Assembly: GCA_947629475.1 (NCBI GenBank)
Contig: CANRDV010000011.1
Location: forward strand, 1-34,429
Length of the DNA: 34,429 nucleotides
Direction: 5' to 3'
Source of the DNA: an uncultured Bacilli bacterium
Lineage (GTDB): Bacteria > Bacillota_I > Bacilli_A > RF39 > UBA660
A program made the translations under genes and the position numbers. Under the pieces are notes generated by a model. It saw only the letters and a program-made list of their open reading frames with translations, made no database searches and was not told the origin of the DNA. This document shows positions 24,340-32,530 of the stretch, piece after piece. Positions within the stretch are counted from its first letter, which is position 1. Every line of letters starts with the position of its first letter.

Positions 24340-25055
24340 GCATTTTTTACAATATTCTCTTTTTTATTATATTCAATTTTTTGAATTCTACCACTTATTT
24401 TATGTCCTGGAAATAAACTTATTCTGAAATTTTTATTTTTCAAAACTGGTAACACATTTTTTACAATTTCTTTATCCTTATAAAAATTATAAAATGTATT
24501 AACAATTAAATCAGCCAATTGAATACCATAATTAATTGAAGAATCATAGTAAGTAATCTTAAAGTCAAAGTTTTCTAAGCAAAATTCTGTTTTCAAATAT
24601 GTCTCCAAATTATTTAAATTCCCAACTCTTATATTTCTATTATCTATACTTACTATAAACTCTATATCATCACTAATCTGATTTAAATTTAAAAGTGGTA
24701 ATATACAATCTTTAAATATTAACTTAACAGCATAATTAAAGAAAATATTAGATTCAACAATTTCCTTTTTCATAGTTTTTTTATCAAAAATCTTTACGCA
24801 GCCATAAAAACTATCAATTTCCTGAATATTATTAAAAATTTTCTTCTTTTCACTATCCTTCATATCATATGACTTAATTTCTACATTTAAAGGTATATTT
24901 CTTTTTTCTTTTATTTCTTTATTTATTTTCTTATATAATGAAACTATTTTATTTTTATCTTCCCAAAAAGAAAAATAACCACCAACTGCAAAATATCTCG
25001 TCTTACTATTTTTATGAATGGAACCACTTTCATCTAAATACACAAATATTTTCAT
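24336..25055 (-). CDS. DUF3800 domain protein
   Basis: A 239-residue protein with the DUF3800 signature at its start (FVYLDESGS, residues 3-11), a central Asp/Glu-containing core (EIKSYDMKD) and ISYG-like QLADLIVN near residue 180. The family has an RNase H-like fold with acidic residues and is commonly found in defence islands and mobile elements; its enzymatic role is not established. GGAATGTGAG precedes the ATG. Two hairpins lie in its leader and a small RNA gene starts at its stop codon. Confidence 0.88.
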   Translation of the reverse strand: MKIFVYLDESGSIHKNSKTRYFAVGGYFSFWEDKNKIVSLYKKINKEIKEKRNIPLNVEIKSYDMKDSEKKKIFNNIQEIDSFYGCVKIFDKKTMKKEIVESNIFFNYAVKLIFKDCILPLLNLNQISDDIEFIVSIDNRNIRVGNLNNLETYLKTEFCLENFDFKITYYDSSINYGIQLADLIVNTFYNFYKDKEIVKNVLPVLKNKNFRISLFPGHKISGRIQKIEYNKKENIVKNA

Positions 25056-25074
25056 AATAACTCACATTCCTTTC

Positions 25075-25120
25075 GCTCTGTTCAAAGCATACAAAGTCAT
25101 GAAAAAATATTTTTCAGACT
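25075..25120 (-). promoter_or_regulatory. Two-hairpin leader of the DUF3800 gene
   Basis: Minus-strand AGTC-TGAAAAA-TAT-TTTTTCA-TGACT (25095-25120) and GCTTTGAACAGAGC (25075-25088) sit just before the ribosome binding site. A regulatory leader or DUF3800-linked RNA motif is possible; chance folding in AT-rich DNA cannot be excluded for the first hairpin. Confidence 0.45.
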
Positions 25121-25229
25121 ATCACATCCTTATATATATAATACTACATTTTTATACTAAAATCTAGTAATATGTAAAACATTTAGATAATATTACCCAA
25201 ATTTCTTATTTTGTAGTATAATATTAATC

Positions 25230-26153
25230 GTGATTATTATGAATGTATTGAAAAAATGTAATTTATGTCCAAGAAATTGTTTAGTTGATAGATATAATAG
25301 CCTTGGATATTGCAAACAATCTAATAAAATAAGAATTGCTAAAGCAGCCTTAACTTATTTTGAAGAACCATGTATTTCTAATTCTAAAGGAAGTGGAACG
25401 ATTTTCTTTTCGGGGTGTAATTTAGGATGTGTATTCTGTCAAAATAAAGATATCTCAAAAGATAACTACGGCAAAGTTATTTCTATTAAAAGACTATCTG
25501 AAATTATGTTAGAACTTCAAGATAAAGGTGCTATTAATATTAATTTAGTTACTCCGACACCTCATGTAGTAGGAATAGCAAAAGCAATTAAACTTGCTAA
25601 AAAGAATGGTTTAGTTATTCCAATTATTTATAATACTTCAAGTTATGAAAATCTTGATACTATAAAACTTTTAGATGGTTTAATTGACGTGTATCTTCCT
25701 GATTTAAAATATTATGATGATAAATATGCTCTAAAGTATTCAAAAGCTCCTAACTACTTTGAAGTAGCAACCCTTGCTATTCACGAAATGTACAATCAAG
25801 TAGGTAAACCCCAATTTGATAAAGATGGTAATATTTTAAAAGGTGTAATTGTAAGACATTTAATGTTACCTACTTTAAAAGAAGATACAAAAAATATATT
25901 AAATTATTTATATAATACTTATCAAGATAATATTTATATTAGTATAATGAATCAATATACTGTAATTAAACCTTTAAAATATAAAGAACTAAATCATAAA
26001 GTTACTGATAAAGATTATAATGAAGTAATTGATTATGCCATTTCTCTTGGTATTCAAAATGCTTATTGCCAACTAGATAATACAAGTAGTAAGGATTTTA
26101 TTCCTAACTTTGACCTTGAAGGAGTAGAAAAAAGTGAGCTTTCCCCTGACTAG
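25230..26153 (+). CDS. PflX-like radical SAM protein
   Basis: A 307-residue radical SAM protein of the PflX (COG1313) type, related to pyruvate formate-lyase activating enzymes but with unknown substrate. The cluster motif is CNLGCVFC (CxxxCxxC, about residues 67-74), preceded by extra cysteines (CNLCPRNC, GYC). The length fits the family. The ORF-track start is a GTG at 25230; an ATG lies at 25239. A -10 TATAAT at 25217-25222 predicts transcription starting within a base or two of the GTG and there is no Shine-Dalgarno site, so the mRNA may be leaderless. The last ~20 bases overlap an antisense small RNA. Confidence 0.88.
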   Translation: MIIMNVLKKCNLCPRNCLVDRYNSLGYCKQSNKIRIAKAALTYFEEPCISNSKGSGTIFFSGCNLGCVFCQNKDISKDNYGKVISIKRLSEIMLELQDKGAININLVTPTPHVVGIAKAIKLAKKNGLVIPIIYNTSSYENLDTIKLLDGLIDVYLPDLKYYDDKYALKYSKAPNYFEVATLAIHEMYNQVGKPQFDKDGNILKGVIVRHLMLPTLKEDTKNILNYLYNTYQDNIYISIMNQYTVIKPLKYKELNHKVTDKDYNEVIDYAISLGIQNAYCQLDNTSSKDFIPNFDLEGVEKSELSPD

Positions 26154-26230
26154 ACGAGCCCACAAGTCATTGCTTGCTGGTACATGATTAACATATACCC
26201 TCCAGTAACTCAGCGAACTACTCACTCACT
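26127..26230 (-). ncRNA. Putative stand-alone small RNA of about 104 nt, antisense to the radical SAM gene end
   Basis: A promoter (TTGACT 26260-26265, 17 bp, TACTAT 26237-26242) predicts a start at 26230, exactly at AGTGAG, which pairs with CTCACT at the 3' end before TTTTTT. Inside, GGUAUAUG/CAUGUACC forms an 8-bp hairpin with one wobble, and CAAG/CTTG competes with TGACT/AGTCA. No ORF. No match to SRP, 6S or tracr RNA was recognised. It overlaps the radical SAM coding end by about 21 bases. Confidence 0.65.
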
Positions 26231-26236
26231 AAATAT

Positions 26237-26265
26237 ATAGTATCATAAATGATAACATTAGTCAA
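26237..26265 (-). promoter_or_regulatory. Promoter of the 104-nt RNA
   Basis: TTGACT, 17-bp spacer, TACTAT on the minus strand, placing the start at the first base of the closing stem. Confidence 0.75.
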
Positions 26266-26280
26266 TAATATTAACTAAAA

Positions 26281-26364
26281 TTATTTAACATAATAATAAA
26301 TTAAACATAAAATCATAAATATAACTATTAAAATAGTTGGTATAAATTCTTTAAACTTTTTCAT
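26281..26364 (-). CDS. 27-residue single-helix membrane peptide overlapping tcdA
   Basis: An ATG at 26364 preceded by AAAGGAGAAG opens MKKFKEFIPTILIVIFMILC and ends YYYVK, a basic N-terminus plus one membrane helix. It overlaps the end of tcdA in another frame (the ribosome binding site encodes GEDNE of TcdA), so it is translationally coupled. Too short for the ORF track. Small membrane peptides of this type are real in many Firmicutes, but the function is unknown. Confidence 0.6.
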   Translation of the reverse strand: MKKFKEFIPTILIVIFMILCLIYYYVK

Positions 26365-27040
26365 TATCTTCTCCTTTTATATCATTTAAAATAATACTTG
26401 CCATATAAAGACCAAACATATTAGGTATAATTGAATTAGAACCAATTACTTTATCATGATATTCTATAACTTCTTTTGAATAAACTACTCTTATATCTAA
26501 ACAATCTTTATCATCTTTCAAATTATATCTTAAAATCTTTGCTAGTTTATCATAACTAGTATTTTTTAATTTAGTAACTTCAATCATAGATGGATTAAAT
26601 TTAAAACCAGCTCCCATACTAGAAATAATATTAATTCCCCTTTTAACACTTTCTCTAATTATTATTTCTTTACTTTTAACTACATCACAACAATCTAAAA
26701 TATAATCATAATCATTATTAAAAATTACATCTTTATTATCTGCATTATAAAATATAGGATAAGTTGTAACTTTACAATTTGGATTAATATCTAAAATTAA
26801 ATCTTTTAAAACATCAACTTTTAATTTACCAATTGTTGAATGATATGCTACTACTTGTCTATTTATATTTGTAATATCTACTTTATCATAATCAACTAAA
26901 CTTATATCATCAACTCCCATTCGAGCAATGGCAAGAGCACTACTTCCACCTACTCCTCCTACTCCAAGAATTAAAACTTTTAACTTCCTTAAATCATTTA
27001 TTTTATCTTTTAATAATAATTCTAATCTTTGAAATTCCAT
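26351..27040 (-). CDS. tcdA: tRNA threonylcarbamoyladenosine dehydratase (ThiF/E1-like)
   Basis: A 229-residue E1-like protein that uses ATP to cyclise t6A at position 37 of ANN-decoding tRNAs. The nucleotide loop GVGGVGGSSALA is at about 26-37, followed by LVDYDKVDITNINRQ, typical of ThiF/MoeB/TcdA. The C-terminal GSNSIIPNMFGLYMAS resembles the TcdA end. Length is near that of TcdA (~250). AGGAAAGG lies about 11 nt upstream. A small membrane peptide gene overlaps its end. Confidence 0.88.
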   Translation of the reverse strand: MEFQRLELLLKDKINDLRKLKVLILGVGGVGGSSALAIARMGVDDISLVDYDKVDITNINRQVVAYHSTIGKLKVDVLKDLILDINPNCKVTTYPIFYNADNKDVIFNNDYDYILDCCDVVKSKEIIIRESVKRGINIISSMGAGFKFNPSMIEVTKLKNTSYDKLAKILRYNLKDDKDCLDIRVVYSKEVIEYHDKVIGSNSIIPNMFGLYMASIILNDIKGEDNEKV

Positions 27041-27216
27041 TTAATATCTAACCTTTCCTAACAAAATTTTATCATTTTTTAGAATTAAAGTAAATAATAT
27101 TATTTAATTAAGTATATTTTACACTTTATATGTCAATTTTTTAATTATTCTTTAATAAGACCTTTAAAATACTTTTATTTTAATATATAATTATTATATA
27201 AATAGAAGGTGAATAT

Positions 27217-29427
27217 ATGAAAAAGAAAGAAAAAAAAGATGTTATAAATTTAGATGATTCAACCCCTAAAGAAGTAGAATTAGTTGCTTTAGAAAATACT
27301 GTTGAAATTAAAGAAGATATTAAATCAAGAGAAGATAAGTTAAATGACCCAGATTATGATTTTTCTTTAATTGATAAAAAACAACGTAAAAGAAAGAAAA
27401 AAGAACTTAAAGAAGATAATGTTATTTCTTTACAAGAAGAAAAAGAAATAGTTCCTGATAACTCTATAAATGAAATTAAAGAAGATAATGATAATTTTGA
27501 TATTAAAGAAAATAATCAAGTTAAATCTGAAAAAAGTAAATTATCTATTTTCTTATTAATATTATCTTTATTAGTACTTATATTTTATGCTTTTAATATT
27601 TATAAAAATTTAGATAAAACTAATCTAAATATTATTTCTCTTTTAACATCTACTAATGTAATATTTACTTTAATTAGTTTTATAGTAATTCTTATTTTAT
27701 TTAAACTAAATAATAAAAAAACAACTCCATATGTATTTTTTCTTACTTTAGTTTTAATAGGTTATACAATGTTTTCTACTTCTTATTCTGCTAAAGTAGA
27801 TACTTATGTTTTAGATTTTATTAATAAAGATATTAAAGAAGTTATGAATTGGGCAAAAGATAATAACTTAGAACTTGAAATATTACATGAATATAGTGAT
27901 ACTGTAGAAAAAAATCATGTTATTATGCAACAATATGGTATTACTACTTTAGTTAAAGATATTAAAACTTCTTTTCAAGTAACTATCTCAGATGGACCTA
28001 ATTTAGATAAAGAAATAATTGTTCCTAATATGACAGGATTAACATTTGATGAAGTAATGAAATATATTAAAGATAATAGTTTAAGTAATGTAGAAATAGA
28101 ATTTATTAAATCAGATGCTACGAGAGATACAGTTATAGAACAAGTTGGAAGTGGTACTATGAAAAGAAATGCTGAAATAAAGTTTATTTTCTCATATGGA
28201 CCAGATGAACTTGAAAAAGTACCAGTTAAAGATTTAAAGAATTTAAGTGAATTTGAAGCAACTGCTTATTTAAAAAGATATAATATTCCTTATGAAATAG
28301 AATATAAACATAGTAATGATATAGAAAAAGGTTATGTAATTAGTCAAAGTATAATAGAAAAAATAGTTGAAGATAAATTAACTTTAGTTATTTCTAAAGG
28401 ACAAGAAGTAATAGTTCCTGATTTATTAAATATGACAACAAATGAAATTACTAATTGGGCTATGGAAAATAATATAGATATTAAGTTTATTGAAGAATAT
28501 AATAAAGAAATAGAAACAGGTAAAGTTATAAAAGCATCTAAAGAAAAAGGTGATACAGTAGCAGAAGATGAAGTTATTGAAATAGTAATTTCTAAAGGAA
28601 GTTTAAAGATACCTAAGATTGAAAGTCTTGCAAGTTTTAAAATATGGGCAAATGAAAATAATATTAAATATGAAGAACAATATGAATTTAGTGATATTAA
28701 AAAGGATACAATAATTAAAGTCTTTCCAGAAGAAGGTTCTAATATTACTACTCTTGATACAGTTATTATAACTATCTCTAGAGGTAAACAAGTAACAGTT
28801 CCAAATCTAACAGGTTTATCTAAATCATCAATAGAAACTAAATGTAAGGAAGCTAAACTTAGTTGTACATTTACATATGGTTCTTATACAGAATCAACTA
28901 AAAGAGATATTTCTTTATATCAATCTAAACGCCAAGGAACTATAGTTGGTGAAGGAACTAATGTTACAATTACTCTTTCAAGTGGTATCTATGAAAAAGT
29001 AAATGTTCCTAGTTTTATAGGTAAAACTAAACAATCTATTCAATCAAGTTGTAATTCAATTGGATTAACTTGTAACTTTACTTATAATAATAAATTCTCT
29101 AATGAACCTAAAGATACAGCATTAAGTCAAGATAAAACAGGAACAGTTATTAAGGGAACAACAATTAATATAACTCTAAGTAAAGGTCAAGCTCAAACTT
29201 ATAATGTTGTAATAACTGGTGAATATCTATCTCAAGGTAATCCAGATAAAACAAAAGAAACTTTAAAATCTTTATTAGAATCTAAATGTCCAGGAGTTAA
29301 ATTTACATTTACATTTAAACCATCTAATTCAGGTATTGGTTATTTAAATGAAAATAGTCAAGTTAAAGTTGGTAATAATACTCTAACAGAAGGTAATACT
29401 TATAATATAATAATAAATAGTAATTAA
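27217..29427 (+). CDS. PASTA-repeat membrane protein without kinase
   Basis: A 736-residue protein. The first ~105 residues are charged and cytosolic, then three membrane helices (about 108-128, 138-160, 168-188). Seven PASTA-like repeats of about 65 residues follow outside (e.g. VPNMTGLTFDEVMKYI, VPDLLNMTTNEITNWA, VPNLTGLSKSSIE), then a unique C-terminus of ~80 residues. PASTA domains bind muropeptides in Ser/Thr kinases and PBPs; here there is no kinase or transpeptidase domain. Repeats 6-7 contain Cys pairs (CKEAKLSC, CNSIGLTC) that could form disulphides. AGAAGGTG precedes the ATG. A likely cell-wall sensor or scaffold. Confidence 0.88.
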   Translation: MKKKEKKDVINLDDSTPKEVELVALENTVEIKEDIKSREDKLNDPDYDFSLIDKKQRKRKKKELKEDNVISLQEEKEIVPDNSINEIKEDNDNFDIKENNQVKSEKSKLSIFLLILSLLVLIFYAFNIYKNLDKTNLNIISLLTSTNVIFTLISFIVILILFKLNNKKTTPYVFFLTLVLIGYTMFSTSYSAKVDTYVLDFINKDIKEVMNWAKDNNLELEILHEYSDTVEKNHVIMQQYGITTLVKDIKTSFQVTISDGPNLDKEIIVPNMTGLTFDEVMKYIKDNSLSNVEIEFIKSDATRDTVIEQVGSGTMKRNAEIKFIFSYGPDELEKVPVKDLKNLSEFEATAYLKRYNIPYEIEYKHSNDIEKGYVISQSIIEKIVEDKLTLVISKGQEVIVPDLLNMTTNEITNWAMENNIDIKFIEEYNKEIETGKVIKASKEKGDTVAEDEVIEIVISKGSLKIPKIESLASFKIWANENNIKYEEQYEFSDIKKDTIIKVFPEEGSNITTLDTVIITISRGKQVTVPNLTGLSKSSIETKCKEAKLSCTFTYGSYTESTKRDISLYQSKRQGTIVGEGTNVTITLSSGIYEKVNVPSFIGKTKQSIQSSCNSIGLTCNFTYNNKFSNEPKDTALSQDKTGTVIKGTTINITLSKGQAQTYNVVITGEYLSQGNPDKTKETLKSLLESKCPGVKFTFTFKPSNSGIGYLNENSQVKVGNNTLTEGNTYNIIINSN

Positions 29428-29511
29428 AAATAAAACTGATAAAAATCTATATTTAATATTTTGGCTCTACAATTTCTAGTGGGGTGCCCAATTGGCTTCA
29501 AATCCATATAA

Positions 29512-29567
29512 AATAAGGGAAAAATTAAGATTTTTAGTAACTTAAAAATTTTCCCTTATTTTTTTCA
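29512..29567. terminator. Long terminator hairpin (plus-strand U-run)
   Basis: AATAAGGGAAAAATT pairs with AAATTTTCCCTTATT with a near-perfect stem, followed on the plus strand by TTTTTTT. It lies in the IS remnant and may end transcription from the PASTA gene as well as from the old transposase on the other strand. Confidence 0.75.
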
Positions 29568-29602
29568 CCTTTTTATTCTAATTTCTTAAAAAAATATATT
29601 CA

Positions 29603-29812
29603 TCATTTCTTATCTATTTTAGAAAAAATTTTTCTATCACTTGAGTAACTTGGGGATAAAATTGCTAATGCTCTTAATCTAAAAAATTTAAAATTTTTAT
29701 ATTCAAAACCACTATCTACTATTTTACTAATTATGCCATTATTTCCTTCTGTAAATACATTTGAATATATTTCATTAGAAAATTCTTTGAAATAGATAAA
29801 TAATACTTGCAA
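29603..29812 (-). pseudogene. ISL3 transposase C-terminal fragment
   Basis: The 69-codon frame (…EGNNGIISKI…GFEYKNFKFFRLRAL…) matches the C-terminal pattern of ISL3 transposases, where EGxNNxIKxIKR is followed by GYxNFxxFRxR. The upstream catalytic part is absent and no ribosome binding site is present, so it is a decayed fragment. Confidence 0.6.
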
Positions 29813-29857
29813 ATTAACCCCTTTTATGGTATTATATAGAACATTCGGAGGGGGATT

Positions 29858-30385
29858 ATGTTTAATATTTATAAGTTTTATAGTAATGATTTAGAAATAT
29901 TATTAAGTATTATTATAATAAGTTTATTATTTATAATAATCTATGATAAAGTTAAAAATAAAGGAAAGTTAGAAATATTCATTTTAAAATTAAAAGCTAA
30001 TATTTTAAATAAAGATAGTTGGCAATCTCAAGATATAAATAAAGATACTAAAGGAGTTGAACTTGATTTTATCTTAAGACTTTGTAATAATAAAAATAAT
30101 TATAATAGTTTATATGATTTTAATATAATAAAAAAAGATAAAGTAATAGAAAATAATTATTTATATCTTGCTGATACTATAAAAAGTATATCTGGTGCTA
30201 GTTCCTATGAAAAACTTAAAATAATTAATTTCTTACCTTATGAAGTTAAAGAATATCATTTAAAGATTAAATTAACTAAAGAAGAAATTAGTAATCTAAA
30301 GAAAAATCCTCTTATTATTAAATATAAAATAAGAGGAAAAACTAAAAAGATTAAACTTAATAAATATTTAATGAGTAACAAGTAA
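29858..30385 (+). CDS. Single-helix membrane protein of unknown function
   Basis: A 175-residue protein with one N-terminal membrane helix (about residues 13-31) and a lysine-rich cytosolic or outside remainder with alpha/beta character (YHLKIKLTKEEISNL, NPLIIKYKIRGKTKKIKL). GGAGGGGG is 3-8 nt before the ATG, unusually G-rich. No family recognised. It ends in a strong bidirectional terminator shared with the next gene. Confidence 0.75.
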   Translation: MFNIYKFYSNDLEILLSIIIISLLFIIIYDKVKNKGKLEIFILKLKANILNKDSWQSQDINKDTKGVELDFILRLCNNKNNYNSLYDFNIIKKDKVIENNYLYLADTIKSISGASSYEKLKIINFLPYEVKEYHLKIKLTKEEISNLKKNPLIIKYKIRGKTKKIKLNKYLMSNK

Positions 30386-30402
30386 TTTGTTACTTTTTTA
30401 TT
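30374..30402. terminator. Bidirectional terminator
   Basis: AGTAACAA and TTGTTACT form a perfect 8-bp stem around a 5-nt loop, followed by TTTTTTATTTTTTTT on the plus strand. It contains the stop codons of both convergent genes. Confidence 0.8.
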
Positions 30403-31076
30403 TTTTTTACTTTAGGATATTTTTCTTGTAAATCTTGACTATTTAAATAAATAGTTTTCATTAAATCATAATTATTATCTAACATATAATCAAATTCTTC
30501 AATACTATCTGCATCTATCATTCTTTCTCCATATTCACTTTCAACTTTTCCCATTATTCTATCCTTTAATCTTATAAAAGGATAAGTTTTATTACCAAAT
30601 GGATACTTAGTTTTATCAAATATATAAAATTCTTTATCTATTAAATAAACTCTATCTTTATCTGTTAATATTCCAAGTTCTTTAATCATATCTTTATTAT
30701 ATAAAACTATTTTACTTATTCGATTATAACTAATAAATTTACCAAAGTTATCAAAGATAATTGCTCCATTATATTCTTTATTATTATAAGAATGAGTAAA
30801 TAAAACATTAAAATCTAAATAATGATATAAAGTTAATAAACAATAATTAATTCTTAATAAATAATTACCATTTTTAAAATAAATACCTAAGTTTTCTTCT
30901 TGATTAAAATTTTTATTCTTTAAAATATAAATATCTAATATTAAACTATCACAATCAGTTACCATAGTAAATTCATTTAAACTATAATTACAAGGTATAA
31001 TAATCATTCCTGTTTCTTTATCAATTAATCCTGATTGCATTTTCTTATAATCTCTGATTATTTCAACTTTTGCCAT
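30390..31076 (-). CDS. WG-repeat-like protein of unknown function
   Basis: A 228-residue cytosolic protein with an excellent AGGAGGG site. The start (GLIDKETGMIIIPCNY, about residues 16-31) resembles a WG/KWG repeat, and weaker strand-rich repeats continue (GAIIFDNFGKFISYNRIS). No enzyme motif seen. It lies between the bidirectional terminator and miaA, 48 nt downstream of miaA on the same strand; probably the last gene of the mutL-miaA run. Confidence 0.65.
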   Translation of the reverse strand: MAKVEIIRDYKKMQSGLIDKETGMIIIPCNYSLNEFTMVTDCDSLILDIYILKNKNFNQEENLGIYFKNGNYLLRINYCLLTLYHYLDFNVLFTHSYNNKEYNGAIIFDNFGKFISYNRISKIVLYNKDMIKELGILTDKDRVYLIDKEFYIFDKTKYPFGNKTYPFIRLKDRIMGKVESEYGERMIDADSIEEFDYMLDNNYDLMKTIYLNSQDLQEKYPKVKKIKK

Positions 31077-31124
31077 ATTACCCTCCTAAATTGGTTATTA
31101 TACTAACACTTTTTATTTGTTTTG

Positions 31125-31985
31125 TCAAATTATTTTTAAAGCTTCTTTAATAGTATTATCAAAGTTATCTAAATCAACCTGCAACCAAGTAACATCCATT
31201 TGATGATTAAAAAATGTATATTGTCTTTTAATAAAATGTCTTGTATTAGTTTTAATTTGTTTAATAGCATCATCTAAACTTATTTCTTTATCTAAATATT
31301 TATATAATTCTTTATAACCAATTCCAGTTTTAATAGCTTTACTTCTTATTCCTCTTCTATGAAGTTTTCTTACTTCATCAACTAAACCTTCCTTAATCAT
31401 TTCATCAACTCTATTATCTACTACTTCATATAATTTACTTCTATCAATGGTTAAACCAATTATTTTAAAATCATACATTTTTTTATTAACATCACTTTTA
31501 TTATCGGTTTTATTTTCTATTTTATTTAATTCTCTTATTAATCTTTTTCGATTATTAACATGAATATCACAGTCTTTAACTTTTTTAATTCTATCAAGAA
31601 TTTCTTTATTAGTTAAATCATCATAAGTATTATTAATAGATTCTAAACCAAATTGATAATCATATAATAAACTTTTAATATAAAGTCCACTTCCTCCAAC
31701 AATTATGACATTACGATTTTCTTTCTTAAATTTATCAAGTAAACTTCTCCCATCTTGTTGATACCTATAAATATTATAATCTTCTCTTGGAGATACTATA
31801 TCAAATAAATAATGTTCTATCCCCTCTTTTTCACTTTCTTTAATCTTTGCTGTTCCGATATTCATATCTCGATATACTTGCATACTATCGGCATTCATAA
31901 TAACTGCATTTAGCTTTTTAGCTAAACTAATACTTAATTTTGTTTTCCCAACACCAGTTGGTCCTATTATAACTACTATTTTCAT
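31125..31985 (-). CDS. miaA: tRNA dimethylallyltransferase
   Basis: A 286-residue enzyme that adds a dimethylallyl group to A37 of UNN-decoding tRNAs. The P-loop GPTGVGKT is at residues 8-15, followed by the DSMQVYRDMNIGTAK motif that contacts substrate and the VGGSGLY motif near residue 98. The C-terminal half has the GIGYKEL motif and NTRHFIKRQ. The length is slightly short for the family (~300). AGAGGT lies just before the ATG, which follows the previous gene's stop by one base. The mutL-miaA order is conserved in many bacteria; here one unknown gene separates them. Confidence 0.97.
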   Translation of the reverse strand: MKIVVIIGPTGVGKTKLSISLAKKLNAVIMNADSMQVYRDMNIGTAKIKESEKEGIEHYLFDIVSPREDYNIYRYQQDGRSLLDKFKKENRNVIIVGGSGLYIKSLLYDYQFGLESINNTYDDLTNKEILDRIKKVKDCDIHVNNRKRLIRELNKIENKTDNKSDVNKKMYDFKIIGLTIDRSKLYEVVDNRVDEMIKEGLVDEVRKLHRRGIRSKAIKTGIGYKELYKYLDKEISLDDAIKQIKTNTRHFIKRQYTFFNHQMDVTWLQVDLDNFDNTIKEALKII

Positions 31986-31986
31986 C

Positions 31987-32520
31987 TTAACCTCTATACA
32001 TTTTTAAAACTTTCTTTTTATTATTATTTAATCTATATTTATCTAATTCTTGACTATTAATTATTTTTATTTTTCTTAATAAATCTTTATCTATATTAAT
32101 ACCATATCCATTTATAATAATTTTATCAGTATATCTATTATATAAATTAATTATTAAATCTTGATAAAATTCATTATCTAAAATACTTTCTTCTTCTTTT
32201 ACTCTAAATAAACCTTTAATATATAACATTATACTATTAGTTATTAAATCTTCTTTATCATTAACTAAACCTTCATTATTAAATAAATAATCATGATACA
32301 TATAATCTTTATATATTTTAACTTTAATATTATTATCACTAAATAAATCTCGATTAGTTATTATTAAAGGAAAAGGTACTTTATTTAAATAATCTATATT
32401 TAAATTATGAATAGTATAATTACTATCTTTAATAAAGTTATCAATAATAATATTTCTTGTTACTCTTGCTTCTTTTATCTCTTTATTTAATTTAGATAAA
32501 TTAATATAATTATAATTCAT
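31987..32520 (-). CDS. Unrecognised protein between mutL and miaA
   Basis: A 177-residue protein, Asn/Asp/Ile/Tyr-rich, soluble, with AAAGGAGG just before the ATG. It starts 10 nt after mutL and ends one base before miaA, so the three genes are one operon. Predicted alpha/beta; no motif recognised. Its place between two conserved genes suggests a lineage-specific housekeeping protein. Confidence 0.8.
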   Translation of the reverse strand: MNYNYINLSKLNKEIKEARVTRNIIIDNFIKDSNYTIHNLNIDYLNKVPFPLIITNRDLFSDNNIKVKIYKDYMYHDYLFNNEGLVNDKEDLITNSIMLYIKGLFRVKEEESILDNEFYQDLIINLYNRYTDKIIINGYGINIDKDLLRKIKIINSQELDKYRLNNNKKKVLKMYRG

Positions 32521-32530
32521 AAAACCTCCT

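Larger units (their letters stand above)
29463..29812 (-). mobile_element. Remnant 3' end of an ISL3-family insertion sequence
   Basis: On the minus strand a transposase C-terminal fragment (29603-29812) is followed by a hairpin terminator and then GTAGAGCC at the outer end (ACCCCACTAGAAATTGTAGA, then GCC). That order and the terminal GGCTCTAC-type sequence match ISL3-family ends. The 5' part, including the catalytic core and other inverted repeat, is missing. Confidence 0.6.

Noticed and set aside
26127-26230. SRP RNA, 6S RNA or tracrRNA
   Set aside because: No GGAA-type SRP apical loop with AGCAGC, wrong size for 6S, and no Cas9 or repeats nearby.
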